The notes beneath the pieces are model-generated. The model worked only from the letters and a program-made list of their open reading frames with translations. It did no database searches and was not told the DNA's origin. Positions 25,883 through 35,719 of a stretch of DNA of 64,000 nucleotides are shown here, piece after piece. Numbering within the stretch: position 1 is the first letter of the stretch; every line of letters starts with the position of its first letter. The DNA comes from Sphingobium sp. SCG-1. GTDB lineage: Bacteria > Pseudomonadota > Alphaproteobacteria > Sphingomonadales > Sphingomonadaceae. Location: the NCBI RefSeq assembly GCF_002953135.1, contig NZ_CP026372.1:2356001-2420000 (forward strand). The letters are read 5' to 3'. The translations under genes and the position numbers were made by a program.

Positions 25883-26578
25883 TTAGCGAATCGCAATAAG
25901 AGATTTGCTGAGGCCCGCGAACTTCTCTCGTGCAATCTTCGCGTCCGGGAACAGTGCGGCCATCTGACGCGCCGTCAGCAGATTGACGGTCTGCACGTTT
26001 CGCATGGCATCGTGAAAACTGGCTTCCGGCCCGCGAAATCCCAGCTTGTGTTTGGTCAGTATGCTCGCGCGCACGGATTCAGGCAGCCAGTGGAAGAATA
26101 ATGTTCGATAATGCGGTTCCAGCGGGAAACCGTAGTTCGGTGTTTGCACGAAATAGTGCGGGGCAAGCCTTTGAATTTCTTTCGCCATTGCAGTGATTTC
26201 TGCCCAGTGACCGACATGCTCGATGACGCTGTTAGAATGGACGATATCAAAGCTATTGTTGGGATGCTGGGCCAGATTGCAAGCATCGCCGCCCAGCAGG
26301 CGATATGGCGGATCGTTCCTCGCTTCCGCGCCAATGTTGATGATAGTTATGTCTAGCGGTAGGTGCTGCCAAAGATCCCTGACGCCTTCCCAATATGCAC
26401 GTGTGCCGCCTAGATCGAGCAATCTTATAGTATCCTTGCCCACCGCGATGCGGTCCAGCAGGCTCTGTAACATGTAGAACCGCTTACGACGGAACCGGTT
26501 AACGTTCGCGGCGGGAGACGGCACCCCTTCTATTGATGTCACACCCGCACGTTTCGCCCTGTCTTCGGATATCATCAA
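25883..26578 (-). CDS. class I SAM-dependent methyltransferase
   Basis: A 231-aa protein with the nucleotide-binding motif I LLDLGGTRAYWEGV (about residues 53-66), acidic strand end IINIGAE, and motif DIVHSNSVIEHVGHW, which is typical of class I small-molecule or lipid methyltransferases (methyltransferase_11 type). No target-recognition domain is seen. It stands alone, convergent with dipeptidyl peptidase IV. Several ATGs occur near the N-terminus, so the true start could be a few codons in. The substrate is unknown. Confidence 0.8.
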   Translation of the reverse strand: MMISEDRAKRAGVTSIEGVPSPAANVNRFRRKRFYMLQSLLDRIAVGKDTIRLLDLGGTRAYWEGVRDLWQHLPLDITIINIGAEARNDPPYRLLGGDACNLAQHPNNSFDIVHSNSVIEHVGHWAEITAMAKEIQRLAPHYFVQTPNYGFPLEPHYRTLFFHWLPESVRASILTKHKLGFRGPEASFHDAMRNVQTVNLLTARQMAALFPDAKIAREKFAGLSKSLIAIR

Positions 26579-26678
26579 TGATCCCCCTCACGCTTTGCGC
26601 CAAAGCCTTATCAACCGACATCGAATTGCGCAAAGCACATGCTGGCGCGAACTTGTCAAAGCCCATTCATTGGAAAGT

Positions 26679-26754
26679 GGTGAGTCCAGCTGGGTTCGAA
26701 CCAGCGACCTACTGATTAAAAGTCAGTTGCTCTACCGACTGAGCTATGGACCCA
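26679..26754 (-). tRNA. tRNA-Lys (TTT)
   Basis: On the minus strand, acceptor GGGTCCA pairs with TGGACTC (one G-T), followed by A and an encoded CCA. The anticodon loop CTTTTAA within the CTGA/TCAG stem gives anticodon TTT. The T arm reads GCTGG-TTCGAAC-CCAGC. Confidence 0.96.
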
Positions 26755-26792
26755 CGGCGCGACAGATTGCCGGGCGATGCGGTAGCGGTGCC

Positions 26793-27317
26793 CTAAAGGG
26801 GGTTGGCGTGATGGTCAACCGGCATCCTGCGAGCGAGGCGTGCGGATAGCTGTTTGATGGTATGGCCGCTCACCGGGTCGCGCCATTGCGGCGCGATCTC
26901 GGCCAGCGCATGCAGGACGAATGTCCGATCCCGAAAGGCGACATGCGGAATGGCCAGCTTGGGATCGGACCAAATGCCGCCGGACCAAAGAATGATGTCG
27001 AGATCAAGCGTCCGCGCGCCCCAGCGCCGATGACGGCGGCGACCATAGCGGTCTTCGAGTCCGTGAAGGTGAAGGAGGAGACCAGGCGGCAACAGGCTGC
27101 TCTCGATGATCGCGACGGCATTGGCATAATGGCGGTGGGAGGGCCCCAATGGCGCGGATTGTAGGATAGCAGAAGCCGTCACCAGAGAAAGCGGCGTATT
27201 ATTTAGTAACCCGAGGGCCGCGTCCACCAACGCCGTCGGTCCCAGGTTTCGGGAAAGCGAGCGGTTCGATCCGATCGCAACGGCATATGTGTAGGAAGGC
27301 GCGCTTGCTTCGGTCAT
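26793..27317 (-). CDS. folK: 2-amino-4-hydroxy-6-hydroxymethyldihydropteridine pyrophosphokinase
   Basis: Activates the pterin precursor of folate with ATP. The 174-aa protein has the N-terminal YAVAIGSNRSLSRNLG (ATP/pterin site), LHGLEDRYGRRRHRRWGARTLDLDIILW (the Arg and the paired Asp residues that bind Mg2+) and LAIPHVAFRDRTFVLHALAEIAP. The start at 27317 (MTEASAPSYTYAV) gives the usual length; the frame is open 25 codons further up without conserved sequence. It is divergent from secA with a 188-bp gap. No folB or folP is beside it. Confidence 0.9.
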   Translation of the reverse strand: MTEASAPSYTYAVAIGSNRSLSRNLGPTALVDAALGLLNNTPLSLVTASAILQSAPLGPSHRHYANAVAIIESSLLPPGLLLHLHGLEDRYGRRRHRRWGARTLDLDIILWSGGIWSDPKLAIPHVAFRDRTFVLHALAEIAPQWRDPVSGHTIKQLSARLARRMPVDHHANPL

Positions 27318-27505
27318 CCCGGGCGGATTATCGAACGATGGCGGCATTGCAAATGTGCTTATGTCCGCAGCCATGCGTGACGTCGTATTCAACTCGTCGC
27401 CGACACCACTCCAATTGACTAAGCCCCAGCCGCCCCCTACATCGCGGGCGCATATAGGCTATGGTCCGTAAGGGCCTGTCCGCCCCCGGAAACATAGGAA
27501 ATCGC

Positions 27506-30238
27506 ATGTTCGGCGCACTCGCCAAAACGATCTTCGGATCATCCAACGAACGTTATGTGAAGTCGATGCAGAAGACGGTCGATCAGATCGCTGCATTCGA
27601 ACCGCAGATTTCCGCGCTTTCCGATGAAGACCTTGCCGCCCACACCGTCAAATTCCGCGAGCAACTCGCCAGCGGCAGTTCGCTGGAAGATATTCTGCCC
27701 GAAGCATTCGCGACAGTCCGTGAGGCTGCACGGCGCACGCTTGGTCAGCGCCATTACGATGTACAGATGGTGGGCGGCATTGTCCTGCATCGGGGCGAGA
27801 TCGCCGAAATGCGTACCGGTGAAGGCAAGACGCTGGTGGCGACCACGGCAACCTATCTCAACGCCCTTGAAGGCAAGGGCGTGCATGTGGTCACCGTAAA
27901 CGATTATCTGGTACGGCGCGACTGCGACTGGATGGGGCAGGTATATCGTTTCCTTGGCCTGACCACGGGCGTCATCGTGCCGAACATGCGCGAGGATGAG
28001 CGTCGCGAGGCTTATGCCGCCGACATTACCTATGCGACGAACAACGAACTCGGTTTCGATTATCTGCGCGACAATATGAAGTATGACCGTGCATCGATGG
28101 TGCAGCGGCCTTTCAACTACGCGATCATCGACGAAGTGGACTCGATCCTGATCGACGAAGCGCGCACCCCGTTGATCATATCCGGGCCGACGGACGACAA
28201 GTCCGATCTGTATCGATCCGTCGATCTGATCGTGAAGCAGCTTTCCGACGAAGATTACGAGAAGGACGAGAAGCAGCGCAACATCACGCTGACCGAGGAC
28301 GGCACCGAGAAGATCGAGCGTCTGCTGGAGCAGGCGGGGCTGATCGAAGGCACGAACCTTTACGACTTCGAGAACACGCAGGTCGTCCATCACGTCAATC
28401 AGGCGCTGCGCGCGGTGATGATGTTCCGCCGAGATATCGACTACATCGTGAAGGACGACAAGGTCATCATCATCGATGAATTCACCGGCCGCATGATGGA
28501 CGGACGGCGCTGGTCCGATGGTCTGCATCAGGCGGTCGAGGCTAAGGAAGGCGTCGAGATCGAGCCGGAGAACCAGACGCTCGCCTCCATCACCTTCCAG
28601 AACTACTTCCGTATGTACCCCAAGCTCTCGGGGATGACGGGCACTGCCGCGACGGAAGCGACCGAGTTCTTCGAAATCTACAAGATGAACGTCGTAACGA
28701 TCCCCACCAACGTGCCGGTGCAGCGGATCGACGAGGAAGACGAATTCTACAAGAATACGCAGGACAAGTTCCGCGCGATTGCCAAGGCCATTGGCGAGAA
28801 AGCAAAGATCGGCCAGCCGGTTCTGGTCGGAACCGTGTCGATCGAAAAGTCCGAAATGCTGTCCGACTTCCTGAAGGAAGAGGGTGTCGCTCATGCGGTG
28901 CTGAACGCACGCTTCCATGAGCAGGAAGCGTATATCGTTGCGCAGGCGGGCCGTAAGGGCGCGGTCACTATCGCAACGAACATGGCGGGCCGTGGCACTG
29001 ACATCAAGCTTGGCGGCAATGCCGAATTCCGGATCGAACAGGAACTCGCCGACACGCCCGAAGGCCCGGAGCGGGATGCGGCGATTACCAAAATCGAAGC
29101 TGAAATAGAGGCGGAAAAGGCCGAAGTGCTCGCCGCGGGCGGCCTGTTCGTGTTGGGCACCGAGCGGCATGAAAGCCGCCGCATCGACAATCAGCTGCGG
29201 GGTCGGTCGGGCCGTCAGGGCGATCCGGGTCTCTCGCGTTTCTACCTCAGCCTTGAGGATGATTTGCTCCGCATCTTTGGCCCGGACACGCTGTTCGCCC
29301 GCATGATGAACAATAACATGGCCGATGGCGAGGCGATTGGTTCCAAGTGGCTCAGCAAGGCTATCGAGACCGCGCAGAAAAAGGTTGAGGCGCGCAACTA
29401 TGACATCCGCAAGCAGGTCGTGGAATATGACGACGTGATGAATGACCAGCGCAAGGTCATCTACGAACAGCGGTCGGACATTATGGACGCCGGCACGGTG
29501 GACGATGTGGTGATCGACATGCGCCATGAGACAGTGAACGACATTGTCGCAGACGCCTGCCCGCCCGGTACCTATCCCGAGCAGTGGAATGTCGAGAGCC
29601 TCAAGACGCGTAGTGCCGAGATTCTCGGTATCGAGCCTGACATCGATAGCTGGTTGAACGAAGATGCGGTCGATCCCGAAGTGCTGGAGACGCGTCTTTC
29701 AGAACTGGCCGACGCGCAGGTTGCCGAGAAGATCGCGGAAATGGATGCGGAAAGCTGGCACGGCGTCGAAAAGAACATCTTGCTCCAGAGCCTCGACCAT
29801 CATTGGAAAGAGCATCTCTCCACATTGGATGCCCTGCGTCAGGTCGTCCACCTGCGGGCCTATGCACAGAAGACACCGATCAACGAGTATAAGCAGGAAG
29901 CTTTTGCTCTCTTCGAGCGGATGCTGTCGAATATCCGCGAGGATGTGACCCAGACGATCGCGCGGGTTCAGTTCCGGCTGGAAAGCGATCCGCTGCCGCA
30001 GTTCGATCTACCGGTGCTGCCCGACTTCATCACCACTCATATCGATCCGTTCACCGGGGAGGATGACAGCGCCGACCGTGATGGCGGCCCTTCGGGGTTC
30101 GTGACGACGACACTGCCCCGTCCTCAGGTGGGGGCCGCAATGGGTAACCTTTTCGAGGGGCAGGACATTAGCCGCAACGCGACTTGCCCCTGTGGTTCGG
30201 GCCTCAAGTACAAGCATTGCCACGGGCAGCTAGCCTGA
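27506..30238 (+). CDS. secA: protein translocase ATPase SecA
   Basis: The motor of Sec-dependent export, 910 aa. The first nucleotide-binding fold has MRTGEGKTLVATTATYLNAL (Walker A) and IIDEVDSILIDEARTPLIISG. The second carries TNMAGRGTDIKLGG and GRSGRQGDPG. The C-terminal linker ends in a zinc motif, CPCGSGLKYKHCHG, which binds SecB and phospholipid. The ATG at 27506 has AGGAA 5 nt upstream, and MFGALAKTIFGSSNER is the conserved start; the 15 codons upstream are not conserved. Confidence 0.97.
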   Translation: MFGALAKTIFGSSNERYVKSMQKTVDQIAAFEPQISALSDEDLAAHTVKFREQLASGSSLEDILPEAFATVREAARRTLGQRHYDVQMVGGIVLHRGEIAEMRTGEGKTLVATTATYLNALEGKGVHVVTVNDYLVRRDCDWMGQVYRFLGLTTGVIVPNMREDERREAYAADITYATNNELGFDYLRDNMKYDRASMVQRPFNYAIIDEVDSILIDEARTPLIISGPTDDKSDLYRSVDLIVKQLSDEDYEKDEKQRNITLTEDGTEKIERLLEQAGLIEGTNLYDFENTQVVHHVNQALRAVMMFRRDIDYIVKDDKVIIIDEFTGRMMDGRRWSDGLHQAVEAKEGVEIEPENQTLASITFQNYFRMYPKLSGMTGTAATEATEFFEIYKMNVVTIPTNVPVQRIDEEDEFYKNTQDKFRAIAKAIGEKAKIGQPVLVGTVSIEKSEMLSDFLKEEGVAHAVLNARFHEQEAYIVAQAGRKGAVTIATNMAGRGTDIKLGGNAEFRIEQELADTPEGPERDAAITKIEAEIEAEKAEVLAAGGLFVLGTERHESRRIDNQLRGRSGRQGDPGLSRFYLSLEDDLLRIFGPDTLFARMMNNNMADGEAIGSKWLSKAIETAQKKVEARNYDIRKQVVEYDDVMNDQRKVIYEQRSDIMDAGTVDDVVIDMRHETVNDIVADACPPGTYPEQWNVESLKTRSAEILGIEPDIDSWLNEDAVDPEVLETRLSELADAQVAEKIAEMDAESWHGVEKNILLQSLDHHWKEHLSTLDALRQVVHLRAYAQKTPINEYKQEAFALFERMLSNIREDVTQTIARVQFRLESDPLPQFDLPVLPDFITTHIDPFTGEDDSADRDGGPSGFVTTTLPRPQVGAAMGNLFEGQDISRNATCPCGSGLKYKHCHGQLA

Positions 30239-30250
30239 CAGCGGCTCATC

Positions 30251-30286
30251 GGGTGGCCACAGGCGGCACATAGCATATGGCCACCC
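30251..30286. terminator. hairpin between convergent secA and cytochrome c genes
   Basis: GGGTGGCCA (30251-30259) is inversely repeated perfectly at 30278-30286, with an 18-nt loop, immediately after secA and before the convergent cytochrome gene. There is no clear T-run. Confidence 0.45.
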
Positions 30287-30360
30287 AATTAAGCTTGTCT
30301 CAGAGCATCATTGAAGCCGGATTCAAGCCGGGCCTAAACCTCAACTAGGCGTATATTCCT

Positions 30361-30756
30361 CTACTTCGCCCTCAACGTAGCAAGATATGCGATCACATTG
30401 GCGCGCGCCGCAGCATCGTTCATACCGGCATAGATCATTCTCGTTCCCGGCACCGTCGCGGACGGCTTCTTAAGCCAGGGATCTAGAGACGCGGCATTCC
30501 ATGTGATCTGTGATTTCTTGAGGGCTTCTGAATATTTGAAGCCGGGTCTGCTGGCGGCCTTTTTTCCTATAATTCCTGACAGATTCGGGCCGATTCCGTC
30601 ACGGCCACCGCTTTCGACACTGTGACACATCTGGCACTGGAGAAATGCTTTCTTTCCCGCAGCCGCATCACCCGCCGCGGATGCCGGCGCCGCCAATGGT
30701 AGTAGGCCGATCGCCATCAGCGGAACAGCGCGAAACAGCAAAGTGGCATGGCTCAT
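30361..30756 (-). CDS. c-type cytochrome, periplasmic
   Basis: A 131-aa class I cytochrome c of the mitochondrial/cyt c2 type. It has a signal peptide (about residues 1-27), a single haem motif CQMCH near residue 41, the GIGPNLSGIIGKKA segment that packs near haem, and the likely axial Met in GTRMIYAGM. It probably shuttles electrons to a terminal oxidase in the periplasm. It is convergent with secA and shares its strand with moaB, about 60 bp away. Confidence 0.92.
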   Translation of the reverse strand: MSHATLLFRAVPLMAIGLLPLAAPASAAGDAAAGKKAFLQCQMCHSVESGGRDGIGPNLSGIIGKKAASRPGFKYSEALKKSQITWNAASLDPWLKKPSATVPGTRMIYAGMNDAAARANVIAYLATLRAK

Positions 30757-30816
30757 ATTTTAGATATCCCTGAAGTCTGATCGATACACATAAGGATATG
30801 TCGGATGAATGCCCGC

Positions 30817-31344
30817 TTACCGCTCGCGCAATCGGGGCATTAACTCTACAAAGTTGCAAGGCCTGAAACGATTGTCCAACTGGGTAATCAATATCCCGTC
30901 CCAAGCGTCTTTTACAGCACCGGTCGAGCCAGGTAACGCGAAAATATAGGTGCCCCTGGCGACGCAGGCGGTCGCGCGCGACTGTATCGTGGACGTGCCG
31001 ATCTTTTCGTAGCTTAGCCAACGGAACAACTCGCCGAAGCCCGTAATTTCCTTGTCCTGCACGCGAGCTAGCGCTTCAGGCGTTACATCGCGCCCGGTGA
31101 CGCCCGTGCCGCCAGTTGTGATTACACAGTCAACTTCAGGGTCATCGATCCATGCATGAAGATGCGAGACGATGGCGTCCTTGTCATCACGTTCGATATA
31201 ACGCGCCGCAATTGTATGACCGGCAGTCTCAATCCGATGAACTAGCGTATCGCCAGACTTGTCTTCTGCAAGGCTGCGGGTGTCGGAAACAGTGAGGACG
31301 GCGATGCGAACGGGTATGAACGCAACACTCTCGTCAATAGGCAC
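30817..31344 (-). CDS. moaB: molybdenum cofactor biosynthesis protein MoaB
   Basis: A 175-aa MoaB/Mog-fold protein with VRIAVLTVSDTRSLAEDKSGD, CVITTGGTGVTGRDVTPEAL and FALPGSTGAVKDAWDGIL, the molybdopterin-binding signatures. It probably adenylylates molybdopterin before MoeA acts. No ATG is available. The GTG at 31344 gives MPIDESVAFIPV and overlaps the transglycosylase stop by 11 nt; a second GTG lies seven codons upstream. It is 18 kb from moaC/moeA, so the Moco genes are split. Confidence 0.88.
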   Translation of the reverse strand: MPIDESVAFIPVRIAVLTVSDTRSLAEDKSGDTLVHRIETAGHTIAARYIERDDKDAIVSHLHAWIDDPEVDCVITTGGTGVTGRDVTPEALARVQDKEITGFGELFRWLSYEKIGTSTIQSRATACVARGTYIFALPGSTGAVKDAWDGILITQLDNRFRPCNFVELMPRLRER

Positions 31345-33094
31345 TGGCGACTTTCCCGCCCGCACCCAGCCGCACCAGCGTGGTGCCCTTGGTACTTGGG
31401 AATCGTGGCCACATGCCTTGCGCCATTCCCGTCATGCAATCGGCGCTACCCTTGGCCTGCAATTGATATACCCAATAATTGCGCATCACGATGTTCACGT
31501 AAGCGCGGGTCTCATAGTAGGGCAGGGACTCAATGAAGAGGAGCGGATCGCCGCCATCCTTAACCTGATAGTTCCAGCGCTCCACAGGCGTCGGTCCGGC
31601 ATTGTAAGCGGCCATAACCTTCGGCAGTAGGCCACCCGTCGCGGGCATATCGCGCAGTTGCTCCAGATAACGCTGCCCATATTCCATGTTGATGGACGGC
31701 GTATGCAATTGCGCCGTGGTGACGTTCCCTCCTGCCACATCGCCAGCGGTGCCCGTGCGCACCTGCATCAGGCCGTGCGCCCCTGCACTGCTGACGGCAT
31801 CGGCGCGAAAACCAGACTCTTGCAATGTGTGCGCGAAGACGAGCGCGGGATCGACCCGCCATCCGCCACCAGGTTTCCAGTTAGGCGCAGGGAAACGCGC
31901 GGAGGTGGCGGGTTGCTGACCCGCCGGTCCGTTATGAGCGAGCCAAAGCTGCGTTGCAGGTAGGTTCAGCGCCCCCGCCAGCTTCAGCAGCGCATCATAT
32001 TGCGCATTGCCGCCAAGCCTCGCCTGATAGCGGATAGCCATGTCGGCCATATCGTCGCGACCGATCTTTGCGAAAGTCACTGCGGCTTGAGCGTTGGGCA
32101 CGTCCTTGAGCACGCTCGGCAACCCGTTATTGCCAACTGCAGTCATGGCAACGTTCTGGGCTATACCTAACGTTTCGCGCGCCAGCATGCCATAGAATGT
32201 CTCGTCCGCCTTCGCCGCAGTCTTGAGCAGATTGGCAACCTTCGCCGGTTCGCCGCAGTTCATGTAAGCGCGTGCTGCCCAATAGGCTCCCGCTGCTCGC
32301 ATATCGGTGTTGCCAGCCAGCGCAGCCACATTCGCAAAAGAAGGCGCTGCCGCCCGACAATCATTCTGCCGCCATGCCGCAAGGCCGATCGTCCAGTGCG
32401 CCTGCACGGCCCAGTCGCCGCCAATGTTGTCGGAAAGTGCAATGGTTGCTAGGCGGCGTGCGTTGGCATCGTCGTTTTCAATATAGTAGGACCAGGCGAC
32501 GCGCTGACGCCATTCGGTGCGTCCTTCCGGCGTCAACATCGGCTCTACAGCCGTGATCTCGTACTCCGCAGCGGCCGGGTTGTCAGCCTTTATGAGCGGG
32601 ATGACTTTCGTGCCAAGCGCTTGGGCGACAAGGTCAGTCTTCACCGAAGCGACATATTCGCGGCGTGGAGCAGCGCCTAGCCAGACGAGCTTCTGCACTT
32701 GTGGAAGGGTCGGCAGGATCTGTGCGCCCCGCTTTTGAGCGAGGCGGCTCAGTTGATCTGCCTGCGGCAACCACGATGCCTTATTTACCAATTCCAGAAG
32801 ATCGAACAATTCGACCCTGGGAGAATTTTTCGCCAGATAAAGCTGCGCGAGAGCGAAGGGCCGTATGACATCACCTTCGCCCAAAGCCGCGATCTGCGCC
32901 TTTGCGTCGGCCCAGCGTTGGCCATCCAACGCAGCGAAGATCGCAGTGTATCTCGCGTCTCCAGTCAGCACAGGCTGAGTAGCGAGAGCCGTGAGCGGTT
33001 CTATAGGAAGAAGATCATCCGGCGCGGCAAAGGCGGGGGTCGCCATCGCTGTTGTACTCAACAAGGCCAATGAAGCAAGGGAAGCGCGGATCAT
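31334..33094 (-). CDS. soluble lytic murein transglycosylase
   Basis: A 586-aa periplasmic enzyme that cleaves peptidoglycan glycan strands, leaving 1,6-anhydro ends. It has a signal peptide (MIRASLASLALLSTTAMATPAFA), a long helical superhelix of about 370 residues as in Slt70, and a C-terminal lysozyme-like domain with the catalytic Glu in HTLQESGFRADAVSSAGAHGLMQV and the substrate-cleft segment PSINMEYGQRYLEQL. It overlaps moaB downstream and the UDG-like gene upstream by four bases. Confidence 0.92.
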   Translation of the reverse strand: MIRASLASLALLSTTAMATPAFAAPDDLLPIEPLTALATQPVLTGDARYTAIFAALDGQRWADAKAQIAALGEGDVIRPFALAQLYLAKNSPRVELFDLLELVNKASWLPQADQLSRLAQKRGAQILPTLPQVQKLVWLGAAPRREYVASVKTDLVAQALGTKVIPLIKADNPAAAEYEITAVEPMLTPEGRTEWRQRVAWSYYIENDDANARRLATIALSDNIGGDWAVQAHWTIGLAAWRQNDCRAAAPSFANVAALAGNTDMRAAGAYWAARAYMNCGEPAKVANLLKTAAKADETFYGMLARETLGIAQNVAMTAVGNNGLPSVLKDVPNAQAAVTFAKIGRDDMADMAIRYQARLGGNAQYDALLKLAGALNLPATQLWLAHNGPAGQQPATSARFPAPNWKPGGGWRVDPALVFAHTLQESGFRADAVSSAGAHGLMQVRTGTAGDVAGGNVTTAQLHTPSINMEYGQRYLEQLRDMPATGGLLPKVMAAYNAGPTPVERWNYQVKDGGDPLLFIESLPYYETRAYVNIVMRNYWVYQLQAKGSADCMTGMAQGMWPRFPSTKGTTLVRLGAGGKVASAY

Positions 33095-33840
33095 GCAGGC
33101 AGAGCCTCAATCAAAAGTTGCAACTGGCGCCAGCACCCCATTTTCGCGGCAGGCTGCTTCAACAGGAGCCGCGGGTGTAATGTCGCGATGCTGTCCACAC
33201 TGCCCCCTTTATGGTTAAGGGGGCGTAAACCAATGGCGTTCCCCGCGTCAACCGTCTGCAAAAGTGCATGTTTCGTCTTGTCGCCAAGCAGTAGCAACCG
33301 ACGAGGGCCAACAAGAGCGATGTGATGGCGCATCCGATCGGCCAATTGGGCGGCATCGCTGTCGGAAAATATGCCCCCAGCCGGCCGTAGAACCGCCAGC
33401 GAGGAAAGATAGATATCCGATCTCTTCAAGCCGACTGCTGCCATCATGGCATCGAAAAGCCTACCTGCCTCGCCATTCAATAGCGTTCCGGCTTCGTTAT
33501 CTTCAGGGTCAGGCATGTCGCTGATGACCATGAGGGTAGGCGCCGCCTCACCTGTTGGCACTGCTCGACGTGTCCGACTGGATAGCTGCGGCCAAGACAT
33601 TTCCAGCAGGCCCATATCGGTCGCCAGCCAGCCTTGAAACGCCTCTAGTGTATCGGGCCATGATGCGGTGGGAAGCTGGACCGCCCGCTCGACCGGCATA
33701 TCGGATATAGCGGCGGGACGAGGAGGCTGGAGCCAATTTACCGGTATTTCAGACACAGCCTGAGTGACACCGGCCAAATCCCACCAGTCGATCAGCGTAT
33801 CGACTGAAACCTCTATTTGTGATTCCCCCGCGAAATCCAT
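33091..33840 (-). CDS. degenerate uracil-DNA glycosylase superfamily protein
   Basis: A 249-aa protein whose second half follows the UDG family 4/5 plan: PTLMVISDMPDPED at the position of motif 1, LLNGEAGRLFDAMMAAVGLKRSDIYLSSLAVLRP, and a final LHPRLLLKQPAAK that matches motif 2 (HP-x-x-LL). It contains only one cysteine, so the four-Cys Fe-S cluster of family 4 is absent, and the usual GEAPG catalytic loop has become ISDMPD. It may have lost glycosylase activity. The N-terminal 90 residues are of unknown fold. It overlaps the transglycosylase start, an ATGA coupling. Confidence 0.75.
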   Translation of the reverse strand: MDFAGESQIEVSVDTLIDWWDLAGVTQAVSEIPVNWLQPPRPAAISDMPVERAVQLPTASWPDTLEAFQGWLATDMGLLEMSWPQLSSRTRRAVPTGEAAPTLMVISDMPDPEDNEAGTLLNGEAGRLFDAMMAAVGLKRSDIYLSSLAVLRPAGGIFSDSDAAQLADRMRHHIALVGPRRLLLLGDKTKHALLQTVDAGNAIGLRPLNHKGGSVDSIATLHPRLLLKQPAAKMGCWRQLQLLIEALPA

Positions 33841-34008
33841 AACCCGCTAAGGCACAGAGGTTGACGACCGCGTCAAGAAAAGTCATCGCCCAATCTGTCA
33901 GGACGTTTTTGGAAAGCGCCAGCCGGATGCGAATCTGCGGCGTTTGACAAACGAAGCAGCGGAACCATCACGCCGTGCAGGGCAGTGGTATCCTTGAGGA
34001 GGTATGGG

Positions 34009-35661
34009 ATGAGTGACCGGGAATCGATGCCGTATGACATCGTAATTGTGGGCGGCGGGCCTGCGGGGCTTAGTGCGGCGATCCGGCTGAAGCAGTTGGC
34101 AAATGAAGCGGGCAGTGAACTGGCAGTCTGCGTGTTGGAAAAAGGCTCGGAAATTGGCGCGCATATTCTTTCCGGCGCGGTGATCGATCCAAAGGCGCTG
34201 GATGAGCTTCTTCCCGATTGGCGGACATCCGGCTGTTCGCTTGCTGATGTGCCTGTCACTGACAATCGCCATTGGGTGCTCACCGCCAAGGGACAGTATT
34301 CGATGCCGCATCTGGCGCTGCCGCCGTTCATGAGCAACGATGGCACCTACACTGGGTCACTCGGCAACCTGTGCCGCTGGCTGGCAGAACAGGCCGAAGG
34401 GCTGGGCGTCGAGATATTTCCAGGCTTTGCCGCTGCTGAAATCCTCTACAATGATGACGGCTCCGTGAAGGGGGTCGCGACTGGAGACATGGGGATATCT
34501 CGCGAAGGCGAACGCAAGGGCGACTGGCAGCCTGGCCTTGAGCTGCATGCGAAATACACCTTCTTCGCAGAGGGCGCGCGCGGTCATCTTACGAAGATAC
34601 TGAAGCGACAGTTCGATCTGGAGGCCGATTGCAGCCCACAAACCTACGGCCTCGGCATGAAGGAATTGTGGGACATTGACCCTGAAAAGCATCAGCCAGG
34701 CCTCGTCATTCATACGCAGGGCTGGCCGCTGACGGATGCCTATGGCGGCGGTTTCCTTTACCATCAGGCCAATGGGCAAGTCGCGCTCGGCTTTGTCGTG
34801 GGCTTGGGATACCGCAATCCCCATCTCTATCCGTTCGAGGAGTTCCAGCGCTGGAAGCAGCATCCTTCGATCCGTCAATATCTGGAAGGCGGTCGCCGCG
34901 TGTCTTACGGCGCACGTGTCATCAACGAAGGCGGCTGGCAGTCGGTGCCCAAGCTGGAATTCCCTGGCGGTGCGTTGATTGGTTGCTCGGCCGGCTTCGT
35001 TAACGTACCCCGTATTAAGGGCACGCACACCGCGATGAAATCCGGTATGTTGGCGGCGGAAGCGGCTTTCGCGGCGGTGCAGGCGGATCGGGCAGGCGAC
35101 GAACTCACCAGCTATGGCGAATCGGTGCGCTCAAGCTGGATCGCCACCGAATTGAACCAGGTCCGCAATGCGGAGCCACTATTGGCGAAATATGGCAACA
35201 GCATCGGCACCGTGTTAGCGGGCATCGACATGTGGATGCGGCAGCTCAAGATTGGGTTGCCCTTCACGCTGAAGCACAAGCCAGACAATGAGAAGCTCTG
35301 GCGCAAGGAACATTGCAGCAAAATCGCCTATCCCAAGCCCGATGGGGTGATCAGCTTCGATCGTCTCTCTTCGGTGTTCCTGTCGAACGCCAATCATGAG
35401 GAAGATCAGCCGGTTCATCTGCAACTTAAAGATCCTGCCGTACCGATCAGTTACAATCTGCCGTTCTATGACGAGCCGGCGCAACGCTACTGCCCGGCGG
35501 GTGTTTATGAAGTTGTGGGTGAAGATGAGGGTAATCCGCGATTTCAGATAAACGCGCAAAACTGCGTGCATTGCAAGACCTGCGACATCAAGGATCCTAC
35601 ACAGAATATCAACTGGGTCGTGCCCGAGGGCGGCGGAGGACCGAACTATCCCAATATGTAA
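34009..35661 (+). CDS. electron-transfer flavoprotein-ubiquinone oxidoreductase
   Basis: A 550-aa membrane-associated enzyme that passes electrons from ETF (fatty acid and amino acid oxidation) to quinone. The FAD dinucleotide motif is YDIVIVGGGPAGLSAAIRL. A central GGWQSVPKLEFPGGALIGCSAGFVNVPRIKGTHTAMKSG block is typical. The C-terminus holds the 4Fe-4S site: YCPAGVYEV, then NCVHCKTCDIKDPTQNI. The start at 34009 has a strong AGGAGG six nt upstream. The stop lies within 60 bp of a TPR gene. Confidence 0.95.
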   Translation: MSDRESMPYDIVIVGGGPAGLSAAIRLKQLANEAGSELAVCVLEKGSEIGAHILSGAVIDPKALDELLPDWRTSGCSLADVPVTDNRHWVLTAKGQYSMPHLALPPFMSNDGTYTGSLGNLCRWLAEQAEGLGVEIFPGFAAAEILYNDDGSVKGVATGDMGISREGERKGDWQPGLELHAKYTFFAEGARGHLTKILKRQFDLEADCSPQTYGLGMKELWDIDPEKHQPGLVIHTQGWPLTDAYGGGFLYHQANGQVALGFVVGLGYRNPHLYPFEEFQRWKQHPSIRQYLEGGRRVSYGARVINEGGWQSVPKLEFPGGALIGCSAGFVNVPRIKGTHTAMKSGMLAAEAAFAAVQADRAGDELTSYGESVRSSWIATELNQVRNAEPLLAKYGNSIGTVLAGIDMWMRQLKIGLPFTLKHKPDNEKLWRKEHCSKIAYPKPDGVISFDRLSSVFLSNANHEEDQPVHLQLKDPAVPISYNLPFYDEPAQRYCPAGVYEVVGEDEGNPRFQINAQNCVHCKTCDIKDPTQNINWVVPEGGGGPNYPNM

Positions 35662-35719
35662 GCGTCTGATCCTGACCTTCGCGATCACCGTTGCAGCGCT
35701 TCCCGGCGGTGCCGGGGCG

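Noticed and set aside
27539..29527. Long open frame antisense to secA
   Set aside because: It is explained by the codon bias of secA; no family signature is seen.
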